A stretch of DNA of 64,000 bases from Streptomyces sp. CB01580 (GCF_001905795.1 NZ_LIXJ01000007.1:186001-250000), one strand, 5' to 3'. Counted from the first letter of the stretch, positions 35,006-45,192 are shown. Numbers and translations are program-made. The notes: a model not told the origin generated them from the sequence alone.

Positions 35006-36163
35006 ATGAGCAGCGAGAACCTCCCCCAGAGCCCGGAGCGGCAGCTCCGCAAGCCGCGCGTGGCCGTCGTGTTCGGCGGCCGCAGCTCCGAACACGGCAT
35101 CTCGGTCGTCACGGCGGGCGCCGTCCTGAGCGCCATCGACCGGACCAAGTACGACGTCCTGCCGATCGGCATCACGACCGACGGCCGCTGGGCGCTCACC
35201 GCCGACGAACCCGAACGCATGGCCATCGCGGACCGCAGGATGCCGGACGTGGCCGAACTGGCCGAGTCCACCGAGGGCGGCGTGGTGCTCTCCGTCGACC
35301 CCGGCAGCCGTGAAGTGACGTACAGCGAGCCCGGCTCGGTGCCCAAGGCGCTCGGCGAGGTCGATGTCGTCTTCCCCGTGCTGCACGGCCCGTACGGCGA
35401 GGACGGCACCCTCCAGGGGCTGCTGGAGCTCTCCGGTGTACCGTACGTCGGCGCGGGGGTGCTCGCCTCGGCGGTCGGTCAGGACAAGGAGTACATGAAG
35501 CGGGTCTTCACCTCGTTCGGGCTGCCGGTCGGCCCGTACCTCGTGGTGCGCCCCCGCGAGTGGGACGCCGATCCGTCCGCCGTCCGCAAGCGCATCGTGG
35601 ACTTCGCCGGGGACCACGGCTGGCCGCTGTTCGTGAAGCCCTCCCGGGCCGGTTCGTCCTTCGGCATCACCAAGGTCGACGATCTGTCCGGGCTCGACGA
35701 GGCGATCGAGGAGGCCCGCCGCCACGACCCGAAGTTCCTGGTCGAGTCGCTGCTGCGGGGACGCGAGATCGAGTGCGGGGTGCTGGAGTTCGAGGACGGG
35801 CCGCGTGCCAGCGTGCCCGCCGAGATCCCTCCGGTGACCTCTCACGACTTCTATGACTTCGAGGCCAAGTACATCGATTCGGCCTCCGGGATCGTGCCCG
35901 CCCCGCTCACCGAGGAGCAGACCGCCGAGGTCCAGCGCCTGGCGATCGAGGCGTTCGAGGCCGTGTCCTGCGAGGGCCTGGTGCGCGCCGACTTCTTCCT
36001 CACCGAGGACGGCGATTTCGTGATCAACGAGATCAACACCCTGCCCGGCTTCACCCCGATCTCCATGTATCCGCGGATGTGGCGGGAGAGCGGCGTGAGC
36101 TACCCGGAACTGGTGGACCGGCTGATCCAGGCAGCGCTGAACCGGCCGACCGGCCTGCGCTGA
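35006..36163 (+). CDS. ddlA: D-alanine-D-alanine ligase
   Basis: ATP-grasp enzyme making D-Ala-D-Ala for peptidoglycan. Start at 35006 gives MSSENLPQSPERQ, then VAVVFGGRSSEHGISVVTAG; later HGPYGEDGTLQGLLEL, PSRAGSSFGITKV, metal-binding VINEINTLPGFTPISMYP. 385 residues. No strong ribosome site is seen before the ATG; an upstream in-frame start at 34799 would add 69 residues of poor coding quality. The ligase sequences look D-Ala type, not the D-Lac type of vancomycin resistance, though this is by eye. Confidence 0.95.
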   Translation: MSSENLPQSPERQLRKPRVAVVFGGRSSEHGISVVTAGAVLSAIDRTKYDVLPIGITTDGRWALTADEPERMAIADRRMPDVAELAESTEGGVVLSVDPGSREVTYSEPGSVPKALGEVDVVFPVLHGPYGEDGTLQGLLELSGVPYVGAGVLASAVGQDKEYMKRVFTSFGLPVGPYLVVRPREWDADPSAVRKRIVDFAGDHGWPLFVKPSRAGSSFGITKVDDLSGLDEAIEEARRHDPKFLVESLLRGREIECGVLEFEDGPRASVPAEIPPVTSHDFYDFEAKYIDSASGIVPAPLTEEQTAEVQRLAIEAFEAVSCEGLVRADFFLTEDGDFVINEINTLPGFTPISMYPRMWRESGVSYPELVDRLIQAALNRPTGLR

Positions 36164-36323
36164 GACGGCGCCGTCCACGCGCGGTGCGTGTGCGGTCCGC
36201 GCGGGGCGTGCGCGCCGTCCCGCAGGGCGTGTGTTCCACGGACGGCGCCCGCGCCCTGCGGCGCACGTACCCGCGCACGCCCCTGTACGGCGCCACGGAG
36301 CGTGTGACACCCCGCCGCCGGGG

Positions 36324-36809
36324 TCAGAGGGCGGCGGGCACCGTCTTCAGCACGGCCGGGCCGAACGCGGCCAGCGGGCTCGCGTCATGGGCGTACGCCT
36401 CGGAGAGCCGCACCTCGACGTACGCCTTGCGGTAGGTGGTCGTGAACAGCGGGCCGCCGTCGTCCTGCTGCTCCAGCATCCAGTCGACGCCGTTCGCCTC
36501 GACGGCCTTGGACGAGGGGTCGTCCATCTTCGCGGGCCGGGGGACGCCGCAGCGCAGTACGATCGCTCCGTCCCCCCACTGGGCGGTCAGTTCGGACTTC
36601 GTCGCGGTGTCACCGCGGTCGAGTCCGGCGACGGTCTCAGGCAGCTCCTCGTGCAGCGCGCGGCAGTACGCCGCGGCTTGCGCGGACGGCGTGGGAATCG
36701 TGACCGGCGGGGCCGCGTCCGAGGAACAGCCCACCGCGGCCAGCAGCAGCGCGGCGACGGACGGACCGAGAAGCACGGGATGGCCGAGACGGCGGCATGG
36801 TGATGTCAC
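36324..36809 (-). CDS. DUF3515 lipoprotein
   Basis: A 161-residue actinobacterial DUF3515 protein. Basic N-terminus, hydrophobic segment and lipobox LAAVGC (Cys28) predict a membrane-anchored exported protein. The domain has YCRALHEELPETVAG and WGDGAIVLRCGVPRP, with a terminal FGPAVLK. GTG start. It is convergent with ddlA, with no gene in 36164-36323, and lies downstream of the Lrp-like gene on the same strand. Function unknown; conserved next to ddl/thiL in Streptomyces. Confidence 0.88.
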   Translation of the reverse strand: MTSPCRRLGHPVLLGPSVAALLLAAVGCSSDAAPPVTIPTPSAQAAAYCRALHEELPETVAGLDRGDTATKSELTAQWGDGAIVLRCGVPRPAKMDDPSSKAVEANGVDWMLEQQDDGGPLFTTTYRKAYVEVRLSEAYAHDASPLAAFGPAVLKTVPAAL

Positions 36810-36829
36810 CGGCCCAGCGTAGACGGGGA

Positions 36830-37063
36830 CTACAGATGGACGACCGGGCAGGTCAGGGTTCTGGTGATGCCTTCCACCTGCTGGATCTTCGCGACCACCA
36901 TGCGGCCGAGTTCGTCGACCGTGTCGGCCTGCGCGCGCACGATCACGTCGTAGGGGCCGGTGACGTCCTCCGCCTGGATCACTCCCGGAACACCAGAGAT
37001 GGTTTCGGCGACGGTCGACGCCTTGCCCACCTCGGTCTGAATGAGGATGTACGCCTGTACCAC
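36830..37063 (-). CDS. Stand-alone Lrp/AsnC ligand-binding (RAM) domain protein
   Basis: A 77-residue protein consisting only of the alpha-beta ligand-binding half of Lrp/AsnC regulators: VQAYILIQTEVGKAS, GVPGVIQAEDVTGPYDVIV and RTLTCPVVHL. It has no DNA-binding domain. GTG start with GGAGGTTCC directly upstream; the longer frame to 37165 is not needed. Such proteins are thought to bind small ligands or pair with full-length Lrp proteins. The DUF3515 gene follows 20 bp downstream, so they probably share a transcript. Confidence 0.88.
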   Translation of the reverse strand: MVQAYILIQTEVGKASTVAETISGVPGVIQAEDVTGPYDVIVRAQADTVDELGRMVVAKIQQVEGITRTLTCPVVHL

Positions 37064-37386
37064 GGAACCTCCAGGGCGGCCACGAGGATCATGTGGGGGA
37101 AAGGGACGCCACGGTATCGCGTCGCCGCGGGCCGCGGGGAGACCCGGGGGCCGGTTGCCGCCCACAGCGTGGCACGGGCACGGCTCGAGTTGACGTATGC
37201 CTTGACAGTACCGACAGCAATGACGGCCCGCGACCGCTGGCCCGGCGGCGCGGGAGGGGGTGGGGCGCGCCGACGGGAACCGGTGCAGACTGCTCCCTGC
37301 GGCGGCGGCCGGTCCACGAACCGGATCCCGGGCCGTCGAGGCGGCCCGGGCGACCGTCCGGCGCGACAGATGAGAGGTGGGACTCG

Positions 37387-38358
37387 GTGAAGGGAACCGT
37401 GGGCGAGTTGGGGGAGTTCGGGCTCATCAGGGAGTTGACGTCCCGGCTCACCACCACTCCGGCGGTACGGCTCGGTCCCGGCGACGACGCCGCGGTCGTC
37501 TCCGCTCCCGACCGCAGGGTCGTGGCCAGCACGGACATCCTGCTGGAGGGACGGCACTTCCGCCGTGACTGGTCGACGGCCTACGACGTCGGCCGCAAGG
37601 CCGCCGCACAGAACCTCGCCGACATCGCCGCCATGGGCGCCGTGCCGACGGCGCTGCTGCTCGGCCTGGTGGTCCCGGCCGAACTCCCGGTCACCTGGGC
37701 CGGGGAGCTGATGGACGGCCTCCGCGACGAGTGCCAGGTCGCCGGAGCGGCCGTGGTCGGCGGGGACGTGGTGCGCGGCGACATGATCACCGTCTCGATC
37801 ACCGCGCTCGGCGATCTGCGCAACCACGAACCGGTCACCCGGTCCGGAGCCCGGCCCGGCGACGTCGTCGCCGTGACCGGCTGGCTCGGCTGGTCCGCCG
37901 CCGGATACGCCGTCCTCTCGCGTGGCTTCCGCTCGCCCCGCGCCTTCGTCGAGGCCCACCGGCGCCCCGAACCGCCGTACCACGCGGGCCCCGCCGCCGC
38001 CGGGCTCGGCGCCACCGCGATGACCGACGTGAGCGACGGACTGGTCGCCGACCTCGGGCACATCGCGGAGGCCAGCGGCGTCAGGATCGACATCCGCTCC
38101 GGCCTCATCGACATCCCCACGCAGATGTCCGACATCGGTCAGGCCGTCGGCGTGGACCCCCTCCAGTGGGTGCTGACCGGGGGAGAGGACCACGCGATCG
38201 TCGCCACGTTCCCGCCGGACGTGAAGCTGCCCGCTCGCTGGAAGGTGATCGGGGAGGTCCTCAACTCCTCGGCGCTGCCCCAGGTGACGGTCGACGGGGC
38301 GCCCTGGACCAGCAAGAGCGGCTGGGACCATTTCGGGGGCATAGAGGACGCCCGGTGA
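37387..38358 (+). CDS. thiL: Thiamine-monophosphate kinase
   Basis: Phosphorylates thiamine phosphate to thiamine pyrophosphate. PurM-like fold with LGPGDDAAVV, LLEGRHFRRDW, GGDVVRGDMITVSI and GVDPLQWVLTGGEDHAIV. 323 residues from the GTG at 37387, which has GAGAGGTGGG upstream; the frame continues 98 codons upstream but that part is noncoding in composition. thiD follows after 80 bp, giving adjacent thiamine salvage steps. Confidence 0.95.
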   Translation: MKGTVGELGEFGLIRELTSRLTTTPAVRLGPGDDAAVVSAPDRRVVASTDILLEGRHFRRDWSTAYDVGRKAAAQNLADIAAMGAVPTALLLGLVVPAELPVTWAGELMDGLRDECQVAGAAVVGGDVVRGDMITVSITALGDLRNHEPVTRSGARPGDVVAVTGWLGWSAAGYAVLSRGFRSPRAFVEAHRRPEPPYHAGPAAAGLGATAMTDVSDGLVADLGHIAEASGVRIDIRSGLIDIPTQMSDIGQAVGVDPLQWVLTGGEDHAIVATFPPDVKLPARWKVIGEVLNSSALPQVTVDGAPWTSKSGWDHFGGIEDAR

Positions 38359-38438
38359 TCCGGAGCGCCGAAGTCGTCGCCCGCCGCCGGGCATCGCCCC
38401 GTGGCAGGGGCGCGACGAGCGCCCAGTAGATTCGGGAC

Positions 38439-39269
38439 ATGCTCATACCCGCCCCCACGCCTGTCGCCGTGCCCGTCACCGCGCCCGCCCGTGTGCTCAC
38501 CGTCGCCGGATCCGACTCCGGCGGCGGCGCGGGCATCCAGGCCGACCTGAAGACGATGACGGCGTTCGGCGTGCACGGAATGAGCGTGCTGACCGCCGTC
38601 ACCGCGCAGAACTCCCTGGGGGTGCAGGGCGCCTGGGAACTGCCGGCCGAGGCGGTGCGCGCCCAGTACCGCGCCGTGGTGGACGACATCGGGGTGCAGG
38701 CGGTGAAGACCGGCATGCTGTCGTCGGCCGCGCTCGTGGACACCGTGGCCGGACTCCTCGCCGGCACGGACGCCCCCGTCGTCGTCGACCCGGTCGGGGT
38801 CTCCAAGCACGGAGATCCGCTGCTGGCCGCCGAAGCACTCGACTCCGTACGCACGCGGCTGCTGCCGGTCGCCACGGTCGCCACCCCGAACCTGGACGAG
38901 GTGGCGCAGCTCACCGGGGCGACCATCACGGACGAGGCCGGGATGCGGCGGGCCGCCGACGCGGTCCTGGGCTTCGGGCCGCGCTGGGTCGTCATCAAGG
39001 GCGGCCATCTGCCGGGCGACCCCGTCGACCTCCTGACGGACGGCGACCGGGAACACTGGCTGCGCGCACCCAGGCACGACAACCGCCACACCCACGGCAC
39101 CGGCTGCACCCTCGCCTCGGCGATCGCCTGCGGGCTGGCCCTGGGACACGACGTGCCCACGGCGGTGCGGAACGCGAAGGAGTACGTCACCGGGGCGATC
39201 GCGGCGGGCTTCCCGCTGGGTGCCGGGATCGGACCCGTCGACCATGGCTGGCGGGCGCGCGGCGTGTGA
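38439..39269 (+). CDS. thiD: Hydroxymethylpyrimidine / phosphomethylpyrimidine kinase
   Basis: Phosphorylates HMP and HMP-P for thiamine synthesis. Ribokinase-like: [55 protein letters not shown] and the C-terminal [18 protein letters not shown] motif ([10 protein letters not shown], anion hole and catalytic residue). 276 residues, ATG start. It ends at a shared bidirectional terminator facing rpmB. Confidence 0.95.
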   Translation: MLIPAPTPVAVPVTAPARVLTVAGSDSGGGAGIQADLKTMTAFGVHGMSVLTAVTAQNSLGVQGAWELPAEAVRAQYRAVVDDIGVQAVKTGMLSSAALVDTVAGLLAGTDAPVVVDPVGVSKHGDPLLAAEALDSVRTRLLPVATVATPNLDEVAQLTGATITDEAGMRRAADAVLGFGPRWVVIKGGHLPGDPVDLLTDGDREHWLRAPRHDNRHTHGTGCTLASAIACGLALGHDVPTAVRNAKEYVTGAIAAGFPLGAGIGPVDHGWRARGV

Positions 39270-39325
39270 GCGGTCCCGCGCGCCGTGGACGGCCCCGCGC
39301 CCGGCCGTGGCGCGAGCGCACAACA

Positions 39326-39357
39326 AAAAGCCGGTCCACCGAGATGGACCGGCTTTT
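39326..39357. terminator. Bidirectional terminator between thiD and rpmB
   Basis: AAAAGCCGGTCCA pairs with TGGACCGGCTTTT around CCGAGA, giving A- and T-tracts on either side. It serves convergent thiD (+) and rpmB (-). Confidence 0.92.
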
Positions 39358-39391
39358 CGGGCAACCGGAAGGCTGCGCTACGACGGGAACG

Positions 39392-39577
39392 TCAGCGCGC
39401 GACCTTGCCGGCCTTGATGCACGAGGTGCAGACGTTGAGCCGCTTCGGCGTCCGACCGACCACGGCACGCACGCGCTGGATGTTGGGGTTCCAGCGACGG
39501 GACGTACGGCGGTGCGAGTGCGAAATGTTGTTGCCGAAGCCCGGCCCCTTGCCGCAGACGTCGCAGTTGGCAGCCAC
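39392..39577 (-). CDS. rpmB: 50S ribosomal protein L28, zinc-binding type
   Basis: A 61-residue L28 ([21 protein letters not shown], last part [24 protein letters not shown]). It carries two CxxC pairs (Cys5/Cys8 and Cys50/Cys53), so it is the C+ zinc-ribbon form. Streptomyces also have a cysteine-free copy elsewhere, induced under zinc starvation by Zur. ATG start on the minus strand, divergent from the DAK2 gene. Confidence 0.96.
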   Translation of the reverse strand: MAANCDVCGKGPGFGNNISHSHRRTSRRWNPNIQRVRAVVGRTPKRLNVCTSCIKAGKVAR

Positions 39578-39833
39578 GGGTCACTCCAAAGACTTCAGAT
39601 GCACTTACAGTGAATTCCGGCGCGCCGGAATCATATGACTGAAGTGGCGGTACCGGAGGAATGGCCCGACTCTCATCGGGCAACCGAAGCAGCATACAAC
39701 GACCGCTTCGGCAGAACGAAACTACCATGGCTTTTGCCGCCCCGGTCCCGCCCGTCCCGGCCTGGGACGGCCGCGCGGGGACTACTCTGCGGTGCAGCCG
39801 ACCCCCACCGGCCGATTCCGAGGAGGACCACAG

Positions 39834-41456
39834 GTGCCACACCCCGCCGACGACCTGGACGCCGTCGCGGTGCGCACCTGGTGCTCGCTGGCCCTGGAGG
39901 CGCTGGGCCGGGAGCGCGCGGCGATCGACGCGATCAACGTCTACCCGGTCGCCGACGGGGACACCGGCACCAACCTCTATCTGACCGCGGAGTCCGCGGT
40001 CCGGGCCGTCGAGGCCGTCTTCGCCGCCCACGAGACCGGTACGACCGTGCCCGCGACCGCCGACGCGGTACGGGCCATGGCGCACGGGGCGCTGATCGGC
40101 GCCCGGGGGAACTCCGGCACGATCCTGGCCCAGCTGCTGCGCGGGATGGCCGGGGTGCTGGCCGACGGACACGACGCGCATCACCTGCTCCGGGCGCTGT
40201 CCGCCGCCGCCGTCGCCGCCCGACGGGCCGTCGCCCACCCCGTCGAGGGCACCGTGCTCACCGTGGCCGACCGGGCCGCCGAGGCCGCCGCGCGCACGGC
40301 GGGCGTCCCCGGGACCGCGGCGGTGGCGCGGGCGGCGTACGAGGGGGCGCGAGCGGCCCTGGAGGCGACCCCCGGGCAACTCGCGGTGCTGGGCCGGGCC
40401 GGGGTCGTGGACGCCGGGGGCCGGGGCCTGGTGACGGTGCTCGGGGCACTCGTCGAGGCGGTCTCCGGGCGGGCGCCCGAACCCGCGTACGCCGCCGGGC
40501 CGGTGGCCCCGCTGCCCGTCGCGCCGGTGCCGGGGGACTGCGCGGCGGGCGGACCGGCGTTCGAGGTCATCTACCTGCTGGAGGCGGACGACGACGCCGT
40601 GGACCGGCTGCGCGCGCGGCTCGACGGGCTCGGCGACTCGCTGGTGGTGGTCGGCGGCGACGGACTGTGGAACGTCCATGTGCACGTCGACGACGCGGGC
40701 GCGGCGGTGGAGGCGGGTGTCGAGGCCGGGCGCCCGTACCGCATCCGGATCACCCACTTCGGCGCGGACCGGGTGCCGCCCCCCGCCGAACCCGTGCAGC
40801 GTGCCGTCGTCGTGGTGGTCCCCGGCGAGGGGCTGCGCGGCCTGTGCGAGGAGGCCGGGGCGACGACGGTTCTGGCGCGCCCGGGGGAGCCGCCCGCCAG
40901 CGGCGAGATCGTCGACGCCATCCGCCGGGCGCACGCCCGCGAGGTCGTCCTGCTGCCCAACGACGCCGAGTTGCGGCACACCGCCGCTGCCGCCGCCGAG
41001 CAGGCCCGGGCCGAGGGGGTCAGGGTCGCCCTGATCCCGACCCGGGCCGCCGTCCAGGGCGTCGCCGCCCTCGCCGTCCACGAACCGGGCCGCAGCTTCG
41101 ACGAGGACGTCGTGGCCATGACCGCCGCGGCCGGTGCCGCCCGCTACGCCGAACTCGCCGTCGCCGAACGGCAGTCGTGGACCATGGCGGGCATCTGCCA
41201 GGCCGGCGACGTGCTGGGGCTGATCGACGGCGACGTCGCGGTCATCGGCCAGGACGTGCCGGAGACCGCCCGCGGCGTGCTCGACCGCATGCTGGCGGCG
41301 GGCGGCGAACTGGTCACCCTCGTCCTGGGCGAGGACGTCCCGGACAGCCTGGCCGAGGCGCTGGAGGAACACGTGCGCGAGGGGTATCTGGCGGTCGACA
41401 CGGTGGTGTACCGGGGCGGCCGGCAGAGCGCCCCGTTGCTGATCGGGGTGGAGTAG
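39834..41456 (+). CDS. DAK2-domain protein (FakA-like)
   Basis: A 540-residue two-domain protein related to fatty-acid kinase FakA. Kinase-like DAK2 domain at residues 5-200: NVYPVADGDTGTNLYLT (metal/ATP Asp cluster), GARGNSGTILAQLLRG and LTVADRAAEAA; then the middle and C-terminal DegV-like/EDD-related part with VVVVPGEGL and LPNDAELRHTA. GTG start with AGGAGG 7 nt upstream at 39823-39828. Usually sits just before recG, in both actinobacteria and Firmicutes. Whether it phosphorylates fatty acids in Streptomyces is untested here. Confidence 0.88.
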   Translation: MPHPADDLDAVAVRTWCSLALEALGRERAAIDAINVYPVADGDTGTNLYLTAESAVRAVEAVFAAHETGTTVPATADAVRAMAHGALIGARGNSGTILAQLLRGMAGVLADGHDAHHLLRALSAAAVAARRAVAHPVEGTVLTVADRAAEAAARTAGVPGTAAVARAAYEGARAALEATPGQLAVLGRAGVVDAGGRGLVTVLGALVEAVSGRAPEPAYAAGPVAPLPVAPVPGDCAAGGPAFEVIYLLEADDDAVDRLRARLDGLGDSLVVVGGDGLWNVHVHVDDAGAAVEAGVEAGRPYRIRITHFGADRVPPPAEPVQRAVVVVVPGEGLRGLCEEAGATTVLARPGEPPASGEIVDAIRRAHAREVVLLPNDAELRHTAAAAAEQARAEGVRVALIPTRAAVQGVAALAVHEPGRSFDEDVVAMTAAAGAARYAELAVAERQSWTMAGICQAGDVLGLIDGDVAVIGQDVPETARGVLDRMLAAGGELVTLVLGEDVPDSLAEALEEHVREGYLAVDTVVYRGGRQSAPLLIGVE

Positions 41457-41678
41457 CCGCCCACCGCCGGCCCGCCGGACGGTGCCGCTCGGTGAGTGTC
41501 CGTGCACGGGACGGCGGACCACGGACGAGGTGTCCCCGCCCGGCCCGTCTTTGCTGTCGCCGTGCCCGGGGACGGCGCCCGGACCGGCCGCCGACGGAGG
41601 CACGGTCACTGCCCCGAGCAGCGGAATCGGACGCTCCGGGTGGTGCGCGTCCAGCATCTGTCAGTGGTGTGGTGTGCA

Positions 41679-43931
41679 ATGGATCGCGTGTCTGCGTTCG
41701 ATGAACCCCTCAGGAAGCTGCTCGGCGGAGCCACCGCGAAGGTGATGGCCGACCACCTCGACCTGCACACGGTCGGTGATCTGCTGCACCACTACCCGCG
41801 GCGGTACGAGGAGCGCGGCCGGCTCACGGCGCTGACCGATCTCCCGCTGGACGAGCACGTGACGGTGGTCGCCCAGGTCGCCGACGCCCGCGTGCTGACG
41901 TTCAACAACGGCCGCGGCAAGCGGCTCGAAGTGACCCTCACCGACGGGCACGGCCGCCTCCAGCTGGTCTTCTTCGGCCACGGGGTCCACAAGCCGCACA
42001 AGGAGCTGCTGCCGGGCCGGCGGGCCATGTTCGCGGGCAAGGTGTCCGTCTTCAACCGGAAGCTCCAGCTGGCCCATCCCACGTACCAGCTGCTGGACGT
42101 CCAGGACACCGACGAGGCCGCGGAGGCGGTGGACGCCTTCGCCGGGCGGCTGCTGCCGATCTACCCCGCCTGCAAGCAACTGGACTCGTGGCGGATCGCG
42201 AAGGCCGTCGATACCGTGCTGCCCGGTGCTCAGGAGGCCGTCGACCCGCTGCCGCCCGCGCTGCGCGAGGGCCGTGGATTCGCCTCGCTCCCGGAGGCGT
42301 TGCTGAAGATCCACCGTCCGCAGACCAAGGCGGACATCGCCCTCGCCCGGGACCGCCTGAAGTGGGACGAGGCGTTCGTCCTCCAGGTCGCGCTGGCCCG
42401 TCGTCGCTACACGGACACCCAGCTTCCGGCCGTGGCCCGCAGGCCCCGGTCCGGCGGGCTGCTCGACGCCTTCGACGCCAAGCTGCCCTTCACCCTCACC
42501 GAGGGCCAGCGGAAGGTCTCCGCCGAGATCTTCGACGACCTGGCGACCGAGCACCCGATGCACCGGCTGCTCCAGGGAGAGGTGGGTTCGGGCAAGACCA
42601 TGGTCGCGCTCCGCGCGATGCTGGGTGTCGTCGACGCGGGCGGGCAGGCCGCCATGCTGGCCCCCACCGAGGTGCTCGCCCAGCAGCACCACCGCTCCAT
42701 CACCGAGATGATGGGGGAACTGGCCGAGGGCGGGATGCTGGGCGGCTCCGAGCAGGGCACGAAAGTGGTGCTGCTCACCGGTTCCATGGGCGCGGCCGCC
42801 CGCCGCCAGGCCCTGCTGGACCTCGTCACCGGTGAGGCCGGGATCGTGATCGGCACCCATGCCCTGATCGAGGACAAGGTGAAGTTCCACGATCTGGGCC
42901 TGGTGGTCGTCGACGAACAGCACCGTTTCGGCGTGGAACAGCGCGACGCCCTGCGCTCCAAGGGCAAGCAGCCGCCGCACCTGCTGGTCATGACGGCCAC
43001 CCCCATTCCCCGTACGGTCGCCATGACCGTCTTCGGCGACCTGGAGACCTCCGTGCTCGACCAGTTGCCGGCCGGCCGTTCGCCGATCGCCAGCCATGTC
43101 GTGCCCGCCAAGGACAAGCCGCACTTTCTCAGCCGCGCCTGGGAGCGGGTCCGCGAGGAGGTGGAGAACGGCCACCAGGCGTACGTGGTCTGCCCCCGCA
43201 TCGGGGACGACGCCGACGACGAGGCGTCGGCCGGGAAGGCGAAGCCCCGGAAGAAGGCCGCCGACGGCGCGGACGGCGCAGAGAACGGCGAAGACGGCGG
43301 GGACGACGGCGAGAAGCGCCCGCCGCTCGCCGTCCTGGACATCGCCGAACAGCTCGCCAAGGGCCCCCTGACCGGTCTGCGCGTCGAGGTCCTGCACGGC
43401 AGGATGAACCCCGACGACAAGGACGAGGTGATGCGCCGGTTCGCCGCGGGGCAGGCCGACGTCCTCGTCGCCACCACCGTCATCGAGGTCGGGGTCAACG
43501 TCCCCAACGCCACCGTCATGGTGATCATGGACGCCGACCGGTTCGGCGTCTCCCAGCTGCACCAGCTGCGCGGCCGGGTCGGCCGCGGATCGGCCGCCGG
43601 ACTCTGTCTGCTGGTCACCGAGGCCCACGAGGCCGGTCCCGCCCGTGCCCGGCTCTCCGCGGTCGCGTCCACCCTCGACGGTTTCGAACTGTCCCGGATC
43701 GACCTGGAGCAGCGGCGCGAGGGCGATGTCCTCGGCCAGGCCCAGTCCGGGGTGCGCTCCTCCCTGCGGGTGCTCACCGTCATCGACGACGAGGAGGTCA
43801 TCGCCGCCGCCCGCGAGGAGGCCTCGACCATCGTCGCCGCCGACCCGGAGCTGGAGCACCTGCCCGAGCTGCGGACCGCGCTGGACGCCCTGCTGGACAA
43901 GGAGCGCGAGCAGTACCTGGACAAGGGCTGA
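41679..43931 (+). CDS. recG: ATP-dependent DNA helicase RecG
   Basis: Remodels stalled forks and Holliday junctions. Wedge/OB domain in the N-terminal third, then Walker A GEVGSGKT (Lys306), DEQH box (Asp412), motif MTATPIPRT, and the helicase C-domain QLHQLRGRVGRGS. Start ATG 41679 (MDRVSAFDEPL) is chosen; a GTG three codons later is possible. 750 residues. An acidic/Lys-rich insertion (about residues 508-549, GKAKPRKKAADGADG) sits in the C-domain; it is probably a loop. Divergence from DAK2 is short (222 bp). Confidence 0.95.
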   Translation: MDRVSAFDEPLRKLLGGATAKVMADHLDLHTVGDLLHHYPRRYEERGRLTALTDLPLDEHVTVVAQVADARVLTFNNGRGKRLEVTLTDGHGRLQLVFFGHGVHKPHKELLPGRRAMFAGKVSVFNRKLQLAHPTYQLLDVQDTDEAAEAVDAFAGRLLPIYPACKQLDSWRIAKAVDTVLPGAQEAVDPLPPALREGRGFASLPEALLKIHRPQTKADIALARDRLKWDEAFVLQVALARRRYTDTQLPAVARRPRSGGLLDAFDAKLPFTLTEGQRKVSAEIFDDLATEHPMHRLLQGEVGSGKTMVALRAMLGVVDAGGQAAMLAPTEVLAQQHHRSITEMMGELAEGGMLGGSEQGTKVVLLTGSMGAAARRQALLDLVTGEAGIVIGTHALIEDKVKFHDLGLVVVDEQHRFGVEQRDALRSKGKQPPHLLVMTATPIPRTVAMTVFGDLETSVLDQLPAGRSPIASHVVPAKDKPHFLSRAWERVREEVENGHQAYVVCPRIGDDADDEASAGKAKPRKKAADGADGAENGEDGGDDGEKRPPLAVLDIAEQLAKGPLTGLRVEVLHGRMNPDDKDEVMRRFAAGQADVLVATTVIEVGVNVPNATVMVIMDADRFGVSQLHQLRGRVGRGSAAGLCLLVTEAHEAGPARARLSAVASTLDGFELSRIDLEQRREGDVLGQAQSGVRSSLRVLTVIDDEEVIAAAREEASTIVAADPELEHLPELRTALDALLDKEREQYLDKG

Positions 43932-44101
43932 GGGGGGGTGAGCCCGGCCGGGGGACGGGAGAGCGGGCCGAGGGACGAGGCCGGGCGACGAGGAGGCGGG
44001 CGAGCACGGGCGCGCGGCCCGATCCGTCGCGACGCCATATCGTGGGTGGCACGGCACCGCGGCACCCTGCGGACCACCCACGAACCGAGGACCAGACACC
44101 C

Positions 44102-44686
44102 ATGACCCGCGTGATCGCCGGCGCGGCCGGCGGACGCCTCCTGGCCGTCCCGCCCGGCACCGGCACCCGCCCCACCTCCGACCGTGCGCGCGAGGGCCTC
44201 TTCTCCACCTGGGAATCCCTCCTGGGCGGTCTCGACGACACCAGGGTCGCGGACCTGTACGCGGGGTCGGGCGCCGTCGGCCTGGAGGCGCTCTCCCGGG
44301 GCGCGGCCCACGCCCTGCTCGTCGAGGCCGACCCCAGGGCCGTCCGCGTCGTCCGGGACAACGCCCGCGCCCTCGGGCTGCCCGGCGCCGAGGTCCGCAC
44401 CGGCAGGGCCGAGCAGATCGTCTCGGGCCCCCCGCCCGCGGTGCCGTACGACATCGTGTTCCTCGACCCGCCCTACGCCGTGACCGACGGCGACCTCTGC
44501 GAGATCCTGATCACACTCCGTACTCAGGGGTGGCTCACGCCGGACGCACTCGTCACCGTGGAACGCAGCACCCGAGGCGGAGAATTCGGCTGGCCCACGG
44601 GATTCGAGCCACTGCGGTCCCGTCGCTACGGCGAGGGCACGCTTTGGTACGGTCACGCCGCCTCTACGTGCCAAGACGCACGATGA
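44102..44686 (+). CDS. rsmD: 16S rRNA (guanine966-N2)-methyltransferase
   Basis: Methylates G966 of 16S rRNA. MTRVIAGAAGGRLLAVPPGTGTRPT start, SAM motif ADLYAGSGAVGLEALSRG and catalytic DPPY (residues 122-125). 194 residues. ATG at 44102; upstream in-frame 20 codons are not needed. Overlaps or abuts coaD, a pairing found in many bacteria. Confidence 0.94.
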   Translation: MTRVIAGAAGGRLLAVPPGTGTRPTSDRAREGLFSTWESLLGGLDDTRVADLYAGSGAVGLEALSRGAAHALLVEADPRAVRVVRDNARALGLPGAEVRTGRAEQIVSGPPPAVPYDIVFLDPPYAVTDGDLCEILITLRTQGWLTPDALVTVERSTRGGEFGWPTGFEPLRSRRYGEGTLWYGHAASTCQDAR

Positions 44687-44712
44687 CCGCACCGGAGAGC
44701 GAGGGAATCACG

Positions 44713-45192
44713 TTGCGCCGCGCCGTCTGTCCGGGGTCGTTCGACCCCATCACCAACGGACATCTCGACATCATTGGCCGCGCCTCGAAGCTGTACGACG
44801 TCGTACACGTCGCGGTGATGATCAACAAATCCAAGCAGGGGCTGTTCACGGTCGACGAGCGCATCGACCTGATCCGCCAGGCCACCGCCGAGTTCGACAA
44901 CGTCCAGGTCGAGTCCTTCCACGGCCTCCTGGTGGACTTCTGCAAGCAGCGCGAGATCCCGGCGATCGTGAAGGGGCTGCGCGCGGTCAGCGACTTCGAC
45001 TACGAGCTGCAGATGGCCCAGATGAACATCGGCCTGTCCGGCGTCGAGACGCTCTTCGTGCCGACCAATCCCGCCTACAGTTTCCTGTCGTCCTCCCTGG
45101 TCAAGGAGGTCGCCGCCTGGGGTGGCGACGTCTCCCACCTGCTTCCCCCGGTGGTCCAGGAGGCCCTGGCCGAACGGTTGCGGTCCCGCTGA
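44713..45192 (+). CDS. coaD: Phosphopantetheine adenylyltransferase
   Basis: Penultimate enzyme of coenzyme A synthesis. Nucleotidyltransferase motif TNGH (14-17) in the CPGSFDPITNGHLDII region, plus YELQMAQMN and SFLSSSLVKEVAAWGG. Start: TTG at 44713 gives the usual 159 residues and has GAGGGA 7 nt upstream. An ATG at 44683 (overlapping the rsmD stop as ATGA) would add ten residues but lacks a ribosome site. Confidence 0.92.
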   Translation: MRRAVCPGSFDPITNGHLDIIGRASKLYDVVHVAVMINKSKQGLFTVDERIDLIRQATAEFDNVQVESFHGLLVDFCKQREIPAIVKGLRAVSDFDYELQMAQMNIGLSGVETLFVPTNPAYSFLSSSLVKEVAAWGGDVSHLLPPVVQEALAERLRSR